This document shows, piece by piece, positions 12,000-24,300 of a stretch of DNA of 64,000 nt. A program made the translations under genes and the position numbers. The DNA is taken from assembly GCA_965112735.1 (NCBI GenBank), contig OZ218952.1, positions 3,472,001-3,536,000 of the forward strand, read 5' to 3'. The DNA is from Phaeosaccion multiseriatum (taxonomy: Eukaryota > Ochrophyta, other classes). The notes below the pieces were generated by a model. That model was not told where the DNA came from, made no database searches, and saw nothing but the letters and a program-made list of their open reading frames with translations. The first letter of the stretch is position 1; each line of letters starts with the position of its first letter.

Positions 12000-12738
12000 C
12001 ACACACACACACACACTCGCCCACGCACGCGCGCACACACACGCACGCACACGAATGTCCTTGACGGGTAGTACGCATCACTCTCTGGCCAGACAGACGC
12101 CCTCCCTCCTTGCCCCGGGGGTGGAGGATGACGGGGAGTCAGTCATGTGCATCTTGTCTTCGGAGAGGAGCTTCCTTCCTTCCCCGCGGGGGGCGCCTTC
12201 GCAAGAGACGAGGCCAGAGATTCAGTCTATTCTTCTAGTCTGGATCGATACGGGAGGAGCACAAAGTCTGGGAGGGGTGGAGGCCTGAAAGGGTATGTAC
12301 CATCGGGTGCCATCCTCCCCCCTTGCTTACGGCGAGCCCCCGTTGTTATCACTACTCGGGGACCTCCCCCAACACCGCGGGGCCCCTCACTATATGGAAG
12401 GTGTTGGAGAGAGTGCCTGGGGCAAGGTACACGATGGGAGGGTGAAGGAGGAGGAGTCTCCACTAAAACTTTTGACGGGAGGGTGAAGGAGGAGGAGGAC
12501 AACATGCTATTGACGACCGAGAAAGAGAAGGGGCGAGGAGACGGGCCAGGGAGAGCGGCGCAATTAATCACAGGAGGGGCTGGGGCGGCTGAAACTGAAA
12601 CTAATGCTCCGCAGGGCTTCTTCGTGTTGGTTATTCATGCAGGCGCACGCACGCGCTTCCCTATGGTCAGGAAAGCCCCATCCTCCCGTACATAAGCCTG
12701 GACCGCAGGGCCTGTCCCCCCTCTTCCACCGCCGCCAC

Positions 12739-12774
<36 letters not shown>

Positions 12775-13134
12775 TTTACTTTTAAAATATACTTCGAAGT
12801 AATAGGAATCACGGAAGAAAGGAAGAGTGTGTGGGTGTGTGTGTGACAGGAGAGAGAGACGAAAGGGTCATGGTGAGGAGTTTGGAGAATCAATACACAC
12901 AAAAAAAAAAAAAAAAAAGTACTGCCCCGGGGAACTTAGCCCTCGAGGTCGTGTCCCTCTGACTCATCAGTTCTCCCCATTGGAACAAAGTTGATACCAG
13001 CCAGGATCCTGTGGCGAACCGATCGTTCGTGTCGGGCCCGCTGGAGCGCTACATGGGGACGTGTGACGTGTGCACTTTATTGACTTAATAGGAATCACCT
13101 GAGAAACTGAAAGTGTGAAAGTGTGTGTGTGTGT

Positions 13135-13168
<34 letters not shown>

Positions 13169-13203
13169 GTGTCGCTGTGTCTCCGGGGCCCTCGAGGAGC
13201 CGG
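12000..13203. other. intergenic: CSN2 3' flank, simple repeats, an A19 tract
   Basis: The stretch starts with a CA-rich run (12001-12052). At 12801-12813 and again near 13088 the word TAATAGGAATCAC recurs, each followed by a related GA/TG-rich stretch, so about 290 bp looks like a degenerate tandem duplication. An A19 run ends near 12919. The following 160 bp are of mixed composition, unlike the surrounding simple sequence. No protein-coding exon is supported. Confidence 0.5.
13117..13167. repeat. (TG)n microsatellite
   Basis: Dinucleotide array downstream (minus sense) of the reverse-transcriptase-like remnant. Confidence 0.9.
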
Positions 13204-13566
13204 TTACTCCCCCTCTAGGGCGGGGAGGGGGAGTGCAGGACCGGCTCCGCGGTTGAGCCGACCCAGGAAGGCGCGCTCCCGCTCCGAGAGCCACATCTGG
13301 TGGCTGCAGCTGACGAGGCGGCAAAGTCTTGTCAGGACGTGGCCCTTGGTGGTGGAGGAGCCAGTGCGGCCTGTGCGGGAGACCACGTGCTCGGCGAGTG
13401 CGTGCAGGAGCGATTGCGCCTGTGCGCCGAGTCGGCCGTGGGTCTCGATGGCGAAGGTGGAGAGGCGAACACGCTCTCGGTCGTAGGTGCCCCTGTAGTG
13501 TCGCTCCTTGCGGGTCTCGCTGTTGGCGGCTGCCGCTCCCGGTCTAATGTCCGTGCGGAGCACATT
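13204..13566 (-). pseudogene. remnant resembling the C-terminal part of a LINE-type reverse-transcriptase polyprotein
   Basis: The minus frame reads TRKERHYRGTYDRE, FAIETHGRLGAQAQSLL, HALAEHV and LVSCSHQMWL. The pattern 'basic - F.IE.HGR.G..A..LL' is familiar from the region after the RT domain of many protist non-LTR elements. No catalytic YxDD motif, endonuclease or complete ORF is present, so at best it is a fragment. It lies immediately upstream of PPR gene a. That is the position held by the FANCB-like gene upstream of the other three PPR copies. The assignment is by resemblance only; an unrelated short conserved gene is possible. Confidence 0.4.
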
Positions 13567-13673
13567 CAAGGCCGGACGTGTGACGTGTTGAATCATGAGG
13601 ACGTGTTGGTCCTCCAAACTCATAGCTGGCTGCAAACTGAGTGTGTGGGCTAGCAAAAAACAAATACCAGAAA

Positions 13674-15410
13674 ATGCTGATGATGAGAGTAATGTCGTTG
13701 AGGGGGGTGGTCAGAACCTGCTACTCCTCTTGCATTGGTAGGAATAGAAGACGACCCGCAGCAGTAGGAGGAAACACCGCTGCTGAACGGCGCGCCGACT
13801 CTACTCTCCATCACCAGAAGCAGCTGCCGCAGCAACGGTCCTGCTACTCTACTGGGGGAAGTGACAAGTTCAGGCAGATACGACTCATGAGGGAGATCCA
13901 AGATCTGGGAAGGAGCAAGGATTGGAAAAAGGTTGCACCTACTCTGGAGCGCGCACGGCGAGAGGGCCTCAAGCCCAACCTGTACTGTTTGAGTGCTGCG
14001 ATTACCGCGATTGGGAAGTGCGGGCGGTGGAAGGGCGCTTTGGCTCTCTTGGCAGAGATGAAGGCAGAAGGACTCTCTCCGAACGTAATCACGTACAACA
14101 CCACTATTAGCGCATGCGCCAAGGCCAGCCAACACGTGGAGGCAATGAGTTTACTGAGGGAGATGAAGGCAGAAGGAATCACTCCAGACGTAATCAGCTA
14201 CAATGCCGCTATTAGTGCATGCGCCAAGGCCAGCCAACACGTGGAGGCAGTGAGCTTACTTAGGAAGATGAAGGCAGAAGGACTTACTCCCGATGGAGTC
14301 AGCTACGGCTCCACCATTGACGCATGCGCCAGAGCCAGCCAACACATGGAGGCAATGGATTTACTGAGGGAGATGAAGGCAGAAGGACTTGCTCCCAATG
14401 TAATCAGCTACAGCTCCACCATTAACGCATACGCCAGAGCCAGCCAACACGTGGAGGCAATGGGTTTACTGAGGGAGATGAAGGCAGAAGGACTTACACC
14501 CAATGTAGTCAGCTACAATGCCACTATTAACGCTTGCGCCAAGGCCAACAACCAACACGTCGAGGCAATGGGTTTACTGAGGGAGATGAAGGCAGAAGGA
14601 CTTGCTCCCGATGTAATCAGCTACGGCTCCACCATTAACGCATACGCCAGAGCCAGCCAACACGTGGAGGCAATGGGTTTACTGAGGGAGATGAAGGCAG
14701 AAGGACTCACTCCAAATATAATCAGCTACAGCTCCACCATTGATGCTTGCTCCAGGGCCAGCCAACACGTGGAGGCAATGGTTTTGCTGAGGGAGATGAA
14801 GGCAGAAGGAGTCACTCCCAATGCAATCAGCTACAACTCCACCATTAACGCATGCGCCAGGGCCAGCCAACACGTGGAGGCATTGGGTTTACTGAGGGAG
14901 ATGAAGGTAGAAGGACTGACTCCCAATGCAATCAGCTACAGCGCCACCATTAACGCATGCGCCAGGGCCAGCCAACACGTGGAGGCAATGGATTTACTGA
15001 GGGAGATGAAGGGAGAAGGACTCGCTCCCGACGTAATCAGCTACACCGCTACGATTGATGCTCTGCAGGAGGGAGGCGACGAGGAGGGTGCTGACGAACT
15101 GTACGCAGAGGCCGTATCGCAAGGGGTCTTGAATCACTGGAGGAAAGGGGGGCAGTTGATGGACTTGCACGCCTTCACCAGGGGAACGAGCAAGGCAGCG
15201 CTTCGTCACGTGCTGTCAGAGGCGAAGCCGGGGGCTGAGATCATAGTAATCACAGGCCGAAGCCGAGGCAGTGAGGACGGCGTCAGCGTTCTCAAGCCCG
15301 CGGTGCTGGCCTACTTGCAGGAGAGGCCTGGCGTCGAAGTATGGGAAGACGAACACAACCCAGGAAGGGTGGTGATGCGAGTAACCGGTCCGGCAGCAGC
15401 AACCCTCTGA
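13674..15410 (+). CDS. PPR-SMR protein, copy a
   Basis: Intronless, 578 aa from the ATG at 13674, the Met shared by all copies. An Arg/Ser-rich N-terminus without acidic residues (MLMMRVMSLRGVVR) suits organelle import. About eleven 35-residue PPR motifs follow, of the type VISYSSTINACARASQHVEA then LLREMKAEGLAPN. One has 36 residues (extra Asn after AKAN). A C-terminal SMR-like domain (about 490-575) has MDLHAFTRGTSKAAL, IIVITGRSRGSEDGVS and LKPAVLAYLQER. PPR proteins bind organellar RNA one base per motif; in the few cases studied, SMR domains bind or cut nucleic acid. At the protein level this is the most diverged of the four copies, and it lacks the head-to-head FANCB-like partner. It is convergent with the ankyrin/EH gene, 950 bp away. 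Confidence 0.92.
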   Translation: MLMMRVMSLRGVVRTCYSSCIGRNRRRPAAVGGNTAAERRADSTLHHQKQLPQQRSCYSTGGSDKFRQIRLMREIQDLGRSKDWKKVAPTLERARREGLKPNLYCLSAAITAIGKCGRWKGALALLAEMKAEGLSPNVITYNTTISACAKASQHVEAMSLLREMKAEGITPDVISYNAAISACAKASQHVEAVSLLRKMKAEGLTPDGVSYGSTIDACARASQHMEAMDLLREMKAEGLAPNVISYSSTINAYARASQHVEAMGLLREMKAEGLTPNVVSYNATINACAKANNQHVEAMGLLREMKAEGLAPDVISYGSTINAYARASQHVEAMGLLREMKAEGLTPNIISYSSTIDACSRASQHVEAMVLLREMKAEGVTPNAISYNSTINACARASQHVEALGLLREMKVEGLTPNAISYSATINACARASQHVEAMDLLREMKGEGLAPDVISYTATIDALQEGGDEEGADELYAEAVSQGVLNHWRKGGQLMDLHAFTRGTSKAALRHVLSEAKPGAEIIVITGRSRGSEDGVSVLKPAVLAYLQERPGVEVWEDEHNPGRVVMRVTGPAAATL

Positions 15411-16364
15411 GCGGAAGGAGAGGCGTAGATGGATCCGTGGAAGTGAAGGCAACGCAAGCGCCCAACCGGAAACCCCAAGAGGCACCTCAAGATGGATCCG
15501 TGGGCGTCAGTCACACGTGTGTCTCCCCTCTTGGTGTACTGCGGCAGCCCAACAAGCCACTGAGGTGGTTGCTGGCGGTACGTGTTTGCGTGACTGTGGC
15601 GTTGCTTAGTATGGGTGCACATGTGCCTTCCACCCCCCGGGGGCACAAATGAAGGCCTCTGATTCGCTAGAGGCCTCCGCGGTGATCCGCCTCCCGCTCG
15701 AGCAAAGGAAAAGAGAGACTTTCTCCCCATCCGCTGCATACGTCGAGAGTTAAGATTCAAAGAAAAGGAATCGCATTTCACCAATTGGTGGCGTAGCGTA
15801 CAAGCCGCTTCGAAGAGCAAGCGAGGGGAAAAGGCCCTAGACAAGCAAGCGAGCGGAGACTCGACTGTTGAGTTCGGCACCAAGGTCCCCGGTCCTGGGT
15901 GTGAGCGAGAGGGACGGGGAAGGCGAAGACAAAACTCACTAGGATAGGACAGGAGTCGCCAAGAGGCGAGGCGCAGGAGGAGAGCGAATCGAAGGGGGGG
16001 ACGGGGGGGGGGGTGGCATAGACAGCGGGGTTAGTTGGGTGAGGCAAGGCAGGTAGACATGGCTGACGGCACGTGAGAGAGAGCTCGCCCCCCTTCATGG
16101 TGGAATGGAAAGTATTTCTCCGCCCGGACATGAGTGGGTACAAAGGGTATAAAGGGTGTCCTTCTCATCAAATTCAACCTCGAAGTACGATATTTCGCAC
16201 GTGCGTGCGTTTGTTCCTGCACGAGGGTCAAATTGAGTATCATCCGTGTGAGTAAGTACTCGACTGACGCGTTCTTGCTGGCCCTCCTTGGGGAGTGAGC
16301 TGCCTGTATTCCAAGGAGAGTTGTCGCGCACACTGGCCAGAGGTGTATGTGTGTATAAATGTGA
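15411..16364. other. intergenic between convergent PPR-a and the ankyrin/EH gene
   Basis: Presumably the two 3' UTRs plus a spacer. Short ORFs on both strands lack family resemblance. A G-rich run (about 15995-16012) is the only compositional feature. Confidence 0.55.
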
Positions 16365-16547
16365 TTACATCGCCTGGAGGCTCACAGGTAGAGTGTCGGG
16401 CACGTCGAGCTTCCGTTGGCTTATGCACCGCACCAGATGGAAGCATATGGCGAGCTCGCGTTGGTTGAGGCGGTTATCCTGTGCAGGGAGAGAGAGGGAG
16501 ATTAAGGGGAGGGACACATACGTACACACCCACACATACACTCACAT

Positions 16548-16622
<75 letters not shown>

Positions 16623-19600
16623 GCACACCACTTACCCCGTCCATGTCTGCCAGTGAGTAGAGGAGGCGATTTTCGGTGTCGGACAGGCCGCCCTTCTCGA
16701 ACATCTTGGCCGTCTCTGCCCACGTTACGAAACCGTCGCGGTCCTGTGGGCGCGTGCGTTGGGAGATGTCAGGACAGAAGGGTGGGTGGTGTCAGGACAG
16801 GAAGGTGGGTGGTGTCAGGACAGAGGTGGGAGGGTGTCAGGGCAGATGAAGGGGTGTCGAGACAGGAGGGGCGGGCATGGATGAGGCTCAAGCCTGTGTC
16901 AGACAGAGGCATATGGGGCAGAGCACCATGTAGAGATGGGGGATGGGGTATACGGGGGTATACGGGGGGGCAGCACCTTGTCGAGCTTCTTGAAGGCCTG
17001 GTCGTAGAACTTTCTGTCGCCAGGGCCCATCTGCCACTTGTCCATCTCCTCCTCCTGACACCAGGCACCAGGCAGGGCAGTTGGTGATACAGAGCAGAAA
17101 TCAGCAGAGCAGAGCAGCGCACGGCAGGGCACGGCAGGGCAGAGGGGCGCACGGCAGGACAGAGCAGGGAGGGACAAAGAGGGAGGACACATATGTCAGA
17201 CACGTCAGTGGTGAGAAAGAGGGCACAGGACAAGCAGGGCAGGCAGCCCGGTCTTCATTTCCCCCTTTCGTCCTTCCACCCTCCCTTCTCCCCCCTCTTT
17301 TCCTCCAGCATCCTTCTTCCTCATTCGCTCCTCCCTTCTCTTTCCGTATCACCAACCCCCCAGTTTACCTCCTTGGCGAGTCTCTCCGCCTCCTCCCTCT
17401 CGTCCTCCTCTCGCTGCTTCCTGTCCTGCGCACGTTGGTCATTCACCAGGAAATTCTGCAGCAGGTATAGGACACGCACGCACACACACACACACACGGA
17501 GAGAGAGGGGCAGAGGACGAGAGAGAGAGATATCGAACGGAAGAGGTAAGAGACGGGCAGGGGAGGGTGAGGAGGGAGGGAGAGAGGGGGGCGATAGAGA
17601 GAAGAAAGCGAGAGAGACTGGACGCGTGAATACGGGGACGTGAACAATAGATATGTAGATCTCTCCCTCCCTCCCTCCCCTCTCTTCTCTCCCTTTTCCC
17701 CTCCTTTCCCTCTCTCTCTCTCTTTCTCCCTCCCTCCCTCCCCTCTCTTCTCTCCCTTTCCCCCTCCTTTCCCTCTCTCTCTCTCTTTCTCCCTCCCTCC
17801 CTCCCTCCCCTCCCTCCCTCCCTCCCCTCCCTCCCTCCCTCCCTCCCCTCCCTTACCCCGCATCCGTGACTCACCTCCGCCGCCTTCTCCTCCCCGTATT
17901 CCGTGAACTCTCGCAGCCACCTCCCCACCTCTTTCCGCAGCTTCTCCACCAAGCGTCCACTGCCATCCCCATCCTCTTCCCCCCCATCCTGCCCATATGC
18001 CTCCGTCCCATCCGGCGGCGGCGGCCCATATGCCTCTAGACACTTGTACACACTCTCCATCGCGAGCAGCAGCCAGTCTCCCGTGTAGGCAGGAGCGAGG
18101 TCCCTCGTCACCAGCTCCTTGGCCGGCCGCTCTCCGTCTCGATAGGCGAGAAGGGCGGCCTTGACCTCAGCAAGGGCCTTACTGTCCTCCACTTTGACGC
18201 CCTTGACCTTCTTGCGCGGCTTCTTGCCTCCGAGGCTGTGCGGGAGTCTGGAGTGGTGGTTTTGGGGTTGTGGTGGTGGTATGGGGGTTGTGGTGGTTTT
18301 GGGGTTGTGGTGGTTTTGGGGTTGTGGTGGTTTTGGGGTTGTGGTGGTTTTGGGGTTGTGGTGGTTTTGGGGTTGTGGTGGTTTTGGGGTTGTGGTGGTT
18401 TTGGGGTTGTGGTGGTGGTTTTGGGGTTGTGGTGGTGGTTTTGGGGTTGTGGTGGTGGTTTTGGGGTTGTGGTGGTGGTATGGGGGTTGCAGTATCGGGG
18501 TTGTAGTCGGGGCGGTGGTGGTGGTGGTGGTGGTGGTGTTGGGTTAGGTTTCTGTTATAATTGTTTGCTTGTTTGCATGGTTGTGAGGAGGGAGGAGGAG
18601 GAGGAGGAGGTGCCCTCTCCCTCTCTCTCCCCCTGTCATATTCCCGCTCTCACTCTGCTCTTCTCCCTTGCTCCCTCTGTTCTTCCCTCCCTCCCTCCCT
18701 CCCTTCTTCCTTCCTTCCTTCCTTCCCTCCCTCTCTCCTTCCCTCCCTCTCTCCCTCCCTCCCTCCCCACCCCACCCCCCGCCCACTCACTTTTCCGGCA
18801 GGCTCCACTTGGGATTTTTCTTGGCGCCCCTCCTCAGCATGACAATAAGATGCATGGTCGTGCTCCACTCCTCCTTGTTCAGACATCCGTCCTTATCCAC
18901 ATCCGCCATCCTCCACACCTTCTTGAGATCCGCTACCCCGAGGCCACTCCGCACCAGCAACGGTCGTGCCTCCGACCCAGACAGACTGCCACTCTGGTCT
19001 CTGTCGAGTTGATTGAACGTCTTCTCATAAGCTTCTCTCTGCACCTCTGTCATGCCCCAGCGAACGTCTTCAGGGTCATGTAGGCCGTGGAGCGCCTTCG
19101 TCCAGCGCTTCTGTCGGGCCTTGGCTGCTACTTTGGCTGCCTTCGCCTCGGCCTTTGCCAGGCTCTTGGAAAGGGCTTTGGCCTCTTCCTCTCGTATGGC
19201 TGCTGAGGTCTTTCGTTTGCGCTTCTTGCCTTTTGAGGGGGGGAAGGGAGGGAGAGGGAGGGTGAGGGAAGAAGCCCCTCACCTCGTCCATCCCAAGAGG
19301 CACACCACACGCCCACACACGCAAGGAAGCAACTCACGCATACAACGCGCCCCCCCCCCTTTCCCCTCCCTCTCTCCCTCTCCCCCTCTCTCCCTCTCTC
19401 CCTCTCTCCCTCTCTCCCTCTCTCCCTCCCTCCCTCCCTCCCTCCCTCCCTCTCTCTCTCTCTCTCTCTCCCTCCCTCCCTCCCTCCCCCCCTCCATCCC
19501 TCCCCCTCCCTCCCTCCCTCCCCCCCTCCATCCCTGCCCCTCCCTCCCTCCCCCTGTATCACCAACCAACCCTACCCACCCACCCACCCATCCACCCCTT

Positions 19601-21357
19601 GACTCACCTCCCAAGCTGCTCGGCAGGTGGTGGGGCACCTCCCATCCACTGCCATCCTTCTTGTTGGCCTCGTCACTGAGACATGCCATGAGGTGCTGCA
19701 TGACCGCCCAGCCCGCCTTGTCAAGTTCCCCCCCTGTATCACCAACGCCTTGGCCACTGCCCCCCTCCTCCTCCTTGCAGGCCTTCTCTGCCAACCTCCA
19801 AGCGGCCTTGAGAGTCTTCCTGTCCAGGCCGCTCTTGTCCATCACCTTGGCCACCTAGTATGTCAACAAATGATTGCATTGAGATGGTGTGGGTTGTTAA
19901 AGGAATGCCGTGGTTCCTTGACTGAGGCCGTGTAGACTTCCATCACACTCGTTCTCCTCCTCCTCCTCCTCCTCCTCCTCCTCCTCCTCCTCCTCCTCCT
20001 CCTCTCCATCCTTCCCCTCCTCCCTCTCCCCCCTCTTCTTCCCCCCCTTCCCCTCTTTCCTCTCCCCCTTCCCCTCCTTCCCCCCCCCCCCCCCTCTCCC
20101 ACCTCCCCTCCGTCCACCCTCCCCCTCTCCCCTCTCCTTCCCCTCCGTCCACCCCTCTCTCTTCCTCCCCAATCAATCCTACGCCACCCACCTCCTGCTG
20201 CGAGAGCAAGCCATTCCCATCCTTGTCCAGCTTCTTGAATCCCTTTAGGTAGCCCTTCCTCTGCCCCTCACTCATGGCCCATTTCTCGTCCTCTGGATCC
20301 CGCTCCGCCTCTATTCTCGCGGCCTCAGCTGCTTTCTCCTCCTCCTCCTCCGCACGCCGCCTCGCCTCCTCCTCTTCCTTCTCCTCTCTCGCACCTATGT
20401 GAGCGAGAGGTAGAGGGAGAGAGAGAGAGGGAGAGGGAGAGGGAGAGGGAGAGGGAGGGGGAGTGTGTGTGGGAGAGAGAGAGAGAGAGAGAGGGGAGAG
20501 ATGAGAGGAGAGGAGAGGACGATAGAAAGTGTGTGTATGAGCACAGAGCTACACAGTCAGTCACACAGTCACACGGCCTCAAAGCCACACACATGAACCC
20601 CCCGGAAGGTCATCAGGCAGGAAGTGAGTCACCAGGCAGGCAGGCAGGCATATGGGCAGGCATATGGGCAGACTGACAGGCAAGCACATGGGCAGACTGA
20701 CAGGCAGAGAGGCAGACAGGAATACGTGGGACAGACAGGCAGGCAAAGGGGTAGGTACATAGGCAGACAGGCAAAGTATATGGGGATGCAGTTTCAGTTT
20801 CAGGGCTTGGGTTCCCAAACACTCCAAATACTCACGCTCTTCATCGTCGAGGGCCGCTTTCCTCTTCTTCTCCTTCTCCTCCTCCTCCCTCCTCTTCTCC
20901 TCCTCTTCCCTCCGCTTCTTCTCATCCTTGACACGCTTCCTCTCCTTGGACGCTGCCCCAGCCTCCCCTCCCGCCTCCTCCACGAACTTCGTGAGCTCTG
21001 CAGCTTTGGGAGGGGGAAGCAGCTTGGCCAGCCCGGGGATCATCTTTAGGGTCTGCGGCAGGGGGGAAGGGGCAAATGACGGATGGCAGTGGATGGGGAG
21101 GGGTTACACATGGAGGGCGGGGGGAGGAGTGAAAGGTGTGAAGGAAGACTCTTTCTCTACCACCCACTACCATGTCTCCATTCATTGCCTTCCGCTCCCA
21201 TCCACTGCCATCCACTGCCATCCACTGCCATCCACTGCCATTCCCTCACCTTAGTCTCCCCGAAGAACTCCTCTAACTCCCCGAAGAAGCTTGACACGGC
21301 AATTTGACCCGCCCCATACGCCTCTACCAGGGCCTTCACGTCCGGCTGGGGAGGGGG

Positions 21358-21396
<39 letters not shown>

Positions 21397-24300
21397 GACA
21401 TTCAGGCAGGAGAGTAGTACTAAAGCAGAGATTAGTGCGTGTGAGTGTCAGTGTGTGTGGACCACTCCCCCCTCCCCCTTGCCCCTCGCCTCTGACCCTC
21501 TTACCTCAGCCTTGCCCTCCGTACTCTTCTTGCTCTTCTTCCTCTTCTTCCTCTTCGCGGCTGCTGCCTCCGCCGCCGCCGCCGCCGCCGCCGCCGCCCC
21601 CTCTCTCTCCTTCTGCTCGGCGCTGTTGTCCTTCGACCACCCTCCCTGCCGCCCTCGGAAGGGGTTGAACCTGTTCCTCTTCTCCTCCTTCTCTCTCGCC
21701 TCCCTCTCTGCCTGCTTAAGCGCCTCCCTCTCCCTCTCCTTGGCCTTTCCCCTGAGTCCTGTGGTCTTCTTTCTCGCCCCCTTATCCGCCAAATACACTT
21801 TCTCCAACCCGTCCTTCAGCATCTTTGCTCGCGCCCTTCTCGCTTTCTCCCTCGCCCCTCCACTTTCCACCTCCAGCATCGCTCTCTTCCCCACTGCTAC
21901 CCCTCCCTCCTCCTCTTCCTCCCCCTCCTTCTGCTCGTGTTGGTCATACGCGTCCTCGTACTGCTCCTCGTCGAACGTCGCCAGCAGCCTCGGCATGACA
22001 CTGGTGGTCTGACTCCCGAACGCCGGTTTCAGCACCTTCTGATAGAGCTCCTCGGCTGTTAAAAGCCCCCCTCGATAGCGCTCCATGCCCTCATCCACAT
22101 CGGGAGACTGCCCTGCATCCGTCTCGAGGCTTTGCAGGCTGCCCATGCTGCCCATTGACATAACCTCGTCCCCCCCGTCCATCCCCTCCTGTTGGTCTTC
22201 CCCCCCTCCGCCATTTGTTGCAAAGACATTATTATTGTTTGTAACCGTTCCACGGCCCTCCATGTCCTTTGGTCTAAGTCCGTAAAGCTTACTAAGCCGC
22301 CCCGAGGTGCGCGATACCTCACCGGACCGGAAGGGGTCATGCGCTCTTTTGTTGATCTGTGCCGTCACCGCACGGGTCTTCGCCTCCGCTGTTAGGGAAA
22401 GAGGGAGGGAGGGAGGGAGGGAGGGAGGGAGGGAGGGAGGGAGGGAGGGAGGGAGGGAGGGAGGGAGGGAGGGAGGGAGGGAGGGAGGGAGGGAGGGAGG
22501 GAGGGAGGGAGGGAGGGAGGGAGGGAGGGAGGGAGGGAGGGAGGGAGGGAGGGAGGGAGGGAGGGAGGGAGGGAGGGAGGGAGGGAGGGAGGGAGGGAGG
22601 GAGGGAGGGAGGGAGGGAGGGAGGGAGAGAGGGAGAGAGAGAGGGAGAGAGGGAGTGAGTGAGTGAGTGAACTTGGTAAGGAGAGGCAGTTGAGAGTGCG
22701 ATGGTGAGTTGGTTAGTGAGTGCGTGAGTGAGTGAGAGAGAGGTCCTTCACCTGCTGCCCGCTCCACCTCATGACGGCGCTGAGCTTTCTCCTTGCGAGC
22801 AGCGCTGCGGTGAGCGTTGTGAAGTGCAAGTAGGGGCACGGCCTTCGCCTCCGGTAGGCTCTGATGCGGAGGGAGGAGGAGCGTGTCAAGGGTGGGAGAG
22901 GTTTAGAGAGGCAGGGGAGGGGAGAAAGGAGGGAGGGAAAGAAGCCCCACAGTGTAGAGCCCTCAAGACCCCGTAGGACCCCGTATGGAAAGAACCCCGC
23001 ATCGAAAGCCCCCGCCGATGGATCAATCACCCCTCCCTCGTCCTCCTCCTCCTCGACCCTCTCTTCCTCCTTCGCAAAAACATTTGCCATTTCCCAGTTT
23101 CAGTTTGCTGCTCAGTCATGTGAGCTCAGTGCTCAGGTCAGTGCTCTGTACCCATATACCTGGAGCAGCCTCGGCATGGCGAGCTTGATGTCCCTTGGGC
23201 CAAAGTGCTCGAGTAGAGCGGTGTGGAAACCTTGCGCGCTGAGCCTATCCCGTATGTACATGGAGGTGAAGAGTTGCACCTGCTCTCCCGGGTTCAAACC
23301 CAGCTCCTCCACCGCCGCTTTTCTCCCTGCTGTACTAGCCGCCACTGCAGCAGCAGTAGCAGCAGCAGCGGAGGCACCACCACCATCAGCTCCTCTTTCT
23401 GCTCCTCCTCCCCCTCCTGCTGCTGCGACTGCTGGTTTGACATTCAACTGCTCGACATTGAGAAGATCTTCCGCCCCCTCTATTTTTCTGAGCAGCGCCT
23501 CCCTGTCATCAGGTGCCATCGCCGCCACCATATCTATCCGAAGACCCAACTCGAGAGTGCGCATCTGTGAATCAAGTTGGGCCTCTCGGGCCTTTGTTTT
23601 CTCTGCGCGGAGCTGAGCAGCGAAGCGTCGAAGTTGCTTGCGGTCCTTGCGTCCGGCCTTCGGTAGGGGGAAGAGGGAGAAAGGGAGGGAGGGGAGAGAG
23701 GGGGGGGGGGGGGAGGGAGGGAGGGAGGGAGGGAGGTAGGTAGGTAGGGAGGGAGGGAGGGAGGGAGGAAGGGGGGGAGGGAGGGAGGGAGGGAGGGAGG
23801 GAGGGAGGGAGGGAGGGAGGGAGGGAGGGAGGGAGGGAGGGAGGGAGGGAGGGAGGGAGGGAGGGAGGGAGGGAGGGAGGGAGGGAGGGAGGGAGGGAGG
23901 GAGGGAGGGAGGGAGGGAGGGAGGGAGGGAGGGAGGGAGGGAGGGGAAGGATCGGACGGGAGAGCACACACCATCTTGGCTTGCCGCATGACGCTGTTGA
24001 GCTCCATCTTGTGAGCCTCGGAGAGATAGCCCATCACGCTGCCCCACACCACCTTATACATAGAGTCCAAAGAGAGTGTCGAGAGAGTCGATATTGAGGG
24101 TCGAGAGGGTCGATACCAAGCGTCGAGAGAGTCGATATTGAGGGTCGAGAGGGTCGATATCATGTGTCGAGAGAGTCGATATTGAGGGTCGAGAGGGTCG
24201 AGAGAGTCGATATCATGTGTCAAGTGACTCGATATTGATCGTCGAGTAAGTCGATCTGGCACTTACCTGCGTGTGGAGAGAGGGCCCGAACATGAGTGTC

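Noticed and set aside
12955-12975. CTGATGAG on the minus strand, as in a hammerhead ribozyme core
   Set aside because: Stem II could form, but the obligatory GAAA after it reads ACGA, and no stem I/III pairing or NUH cleavage site is evident.
14000-15050. Regularly spaced direct repeats of about 105 bp, superficially CRISPR-like
   Set aside because: They are in-frame PPR codon repeats (35 residues each), present likewise in the other three PPR genes; there are no unique spacers, and the DNA is eukaryotic.
18161-19083. Plus-strand ORF of Trp/Gly/Val-rich repeats
   Set aside because: Shadow of the TTTTGGGG minisatellite in an intron of the minus-strand gene.
22359-22666. ORFs of repeated REGG or PPSL
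   Set aside because: Every frame of a GGGA/CCCT array is open; no start context, domain or splice support.
23285-23305. GGGTTCAAACCC, like a tRNA B box
   Set aside because: It lies inside an open exon of the ankyrin/EH gene (ELGLNPGE), with no A box or cloverleaf around it. No tRNA gene was found in the window.
24061-24260. Palindrome-rich GTCGA/TCGATA repeats as a regulatory array
   Set aside because: Tandem minisatellite confined to one intron; no sign of function beyond repetition.
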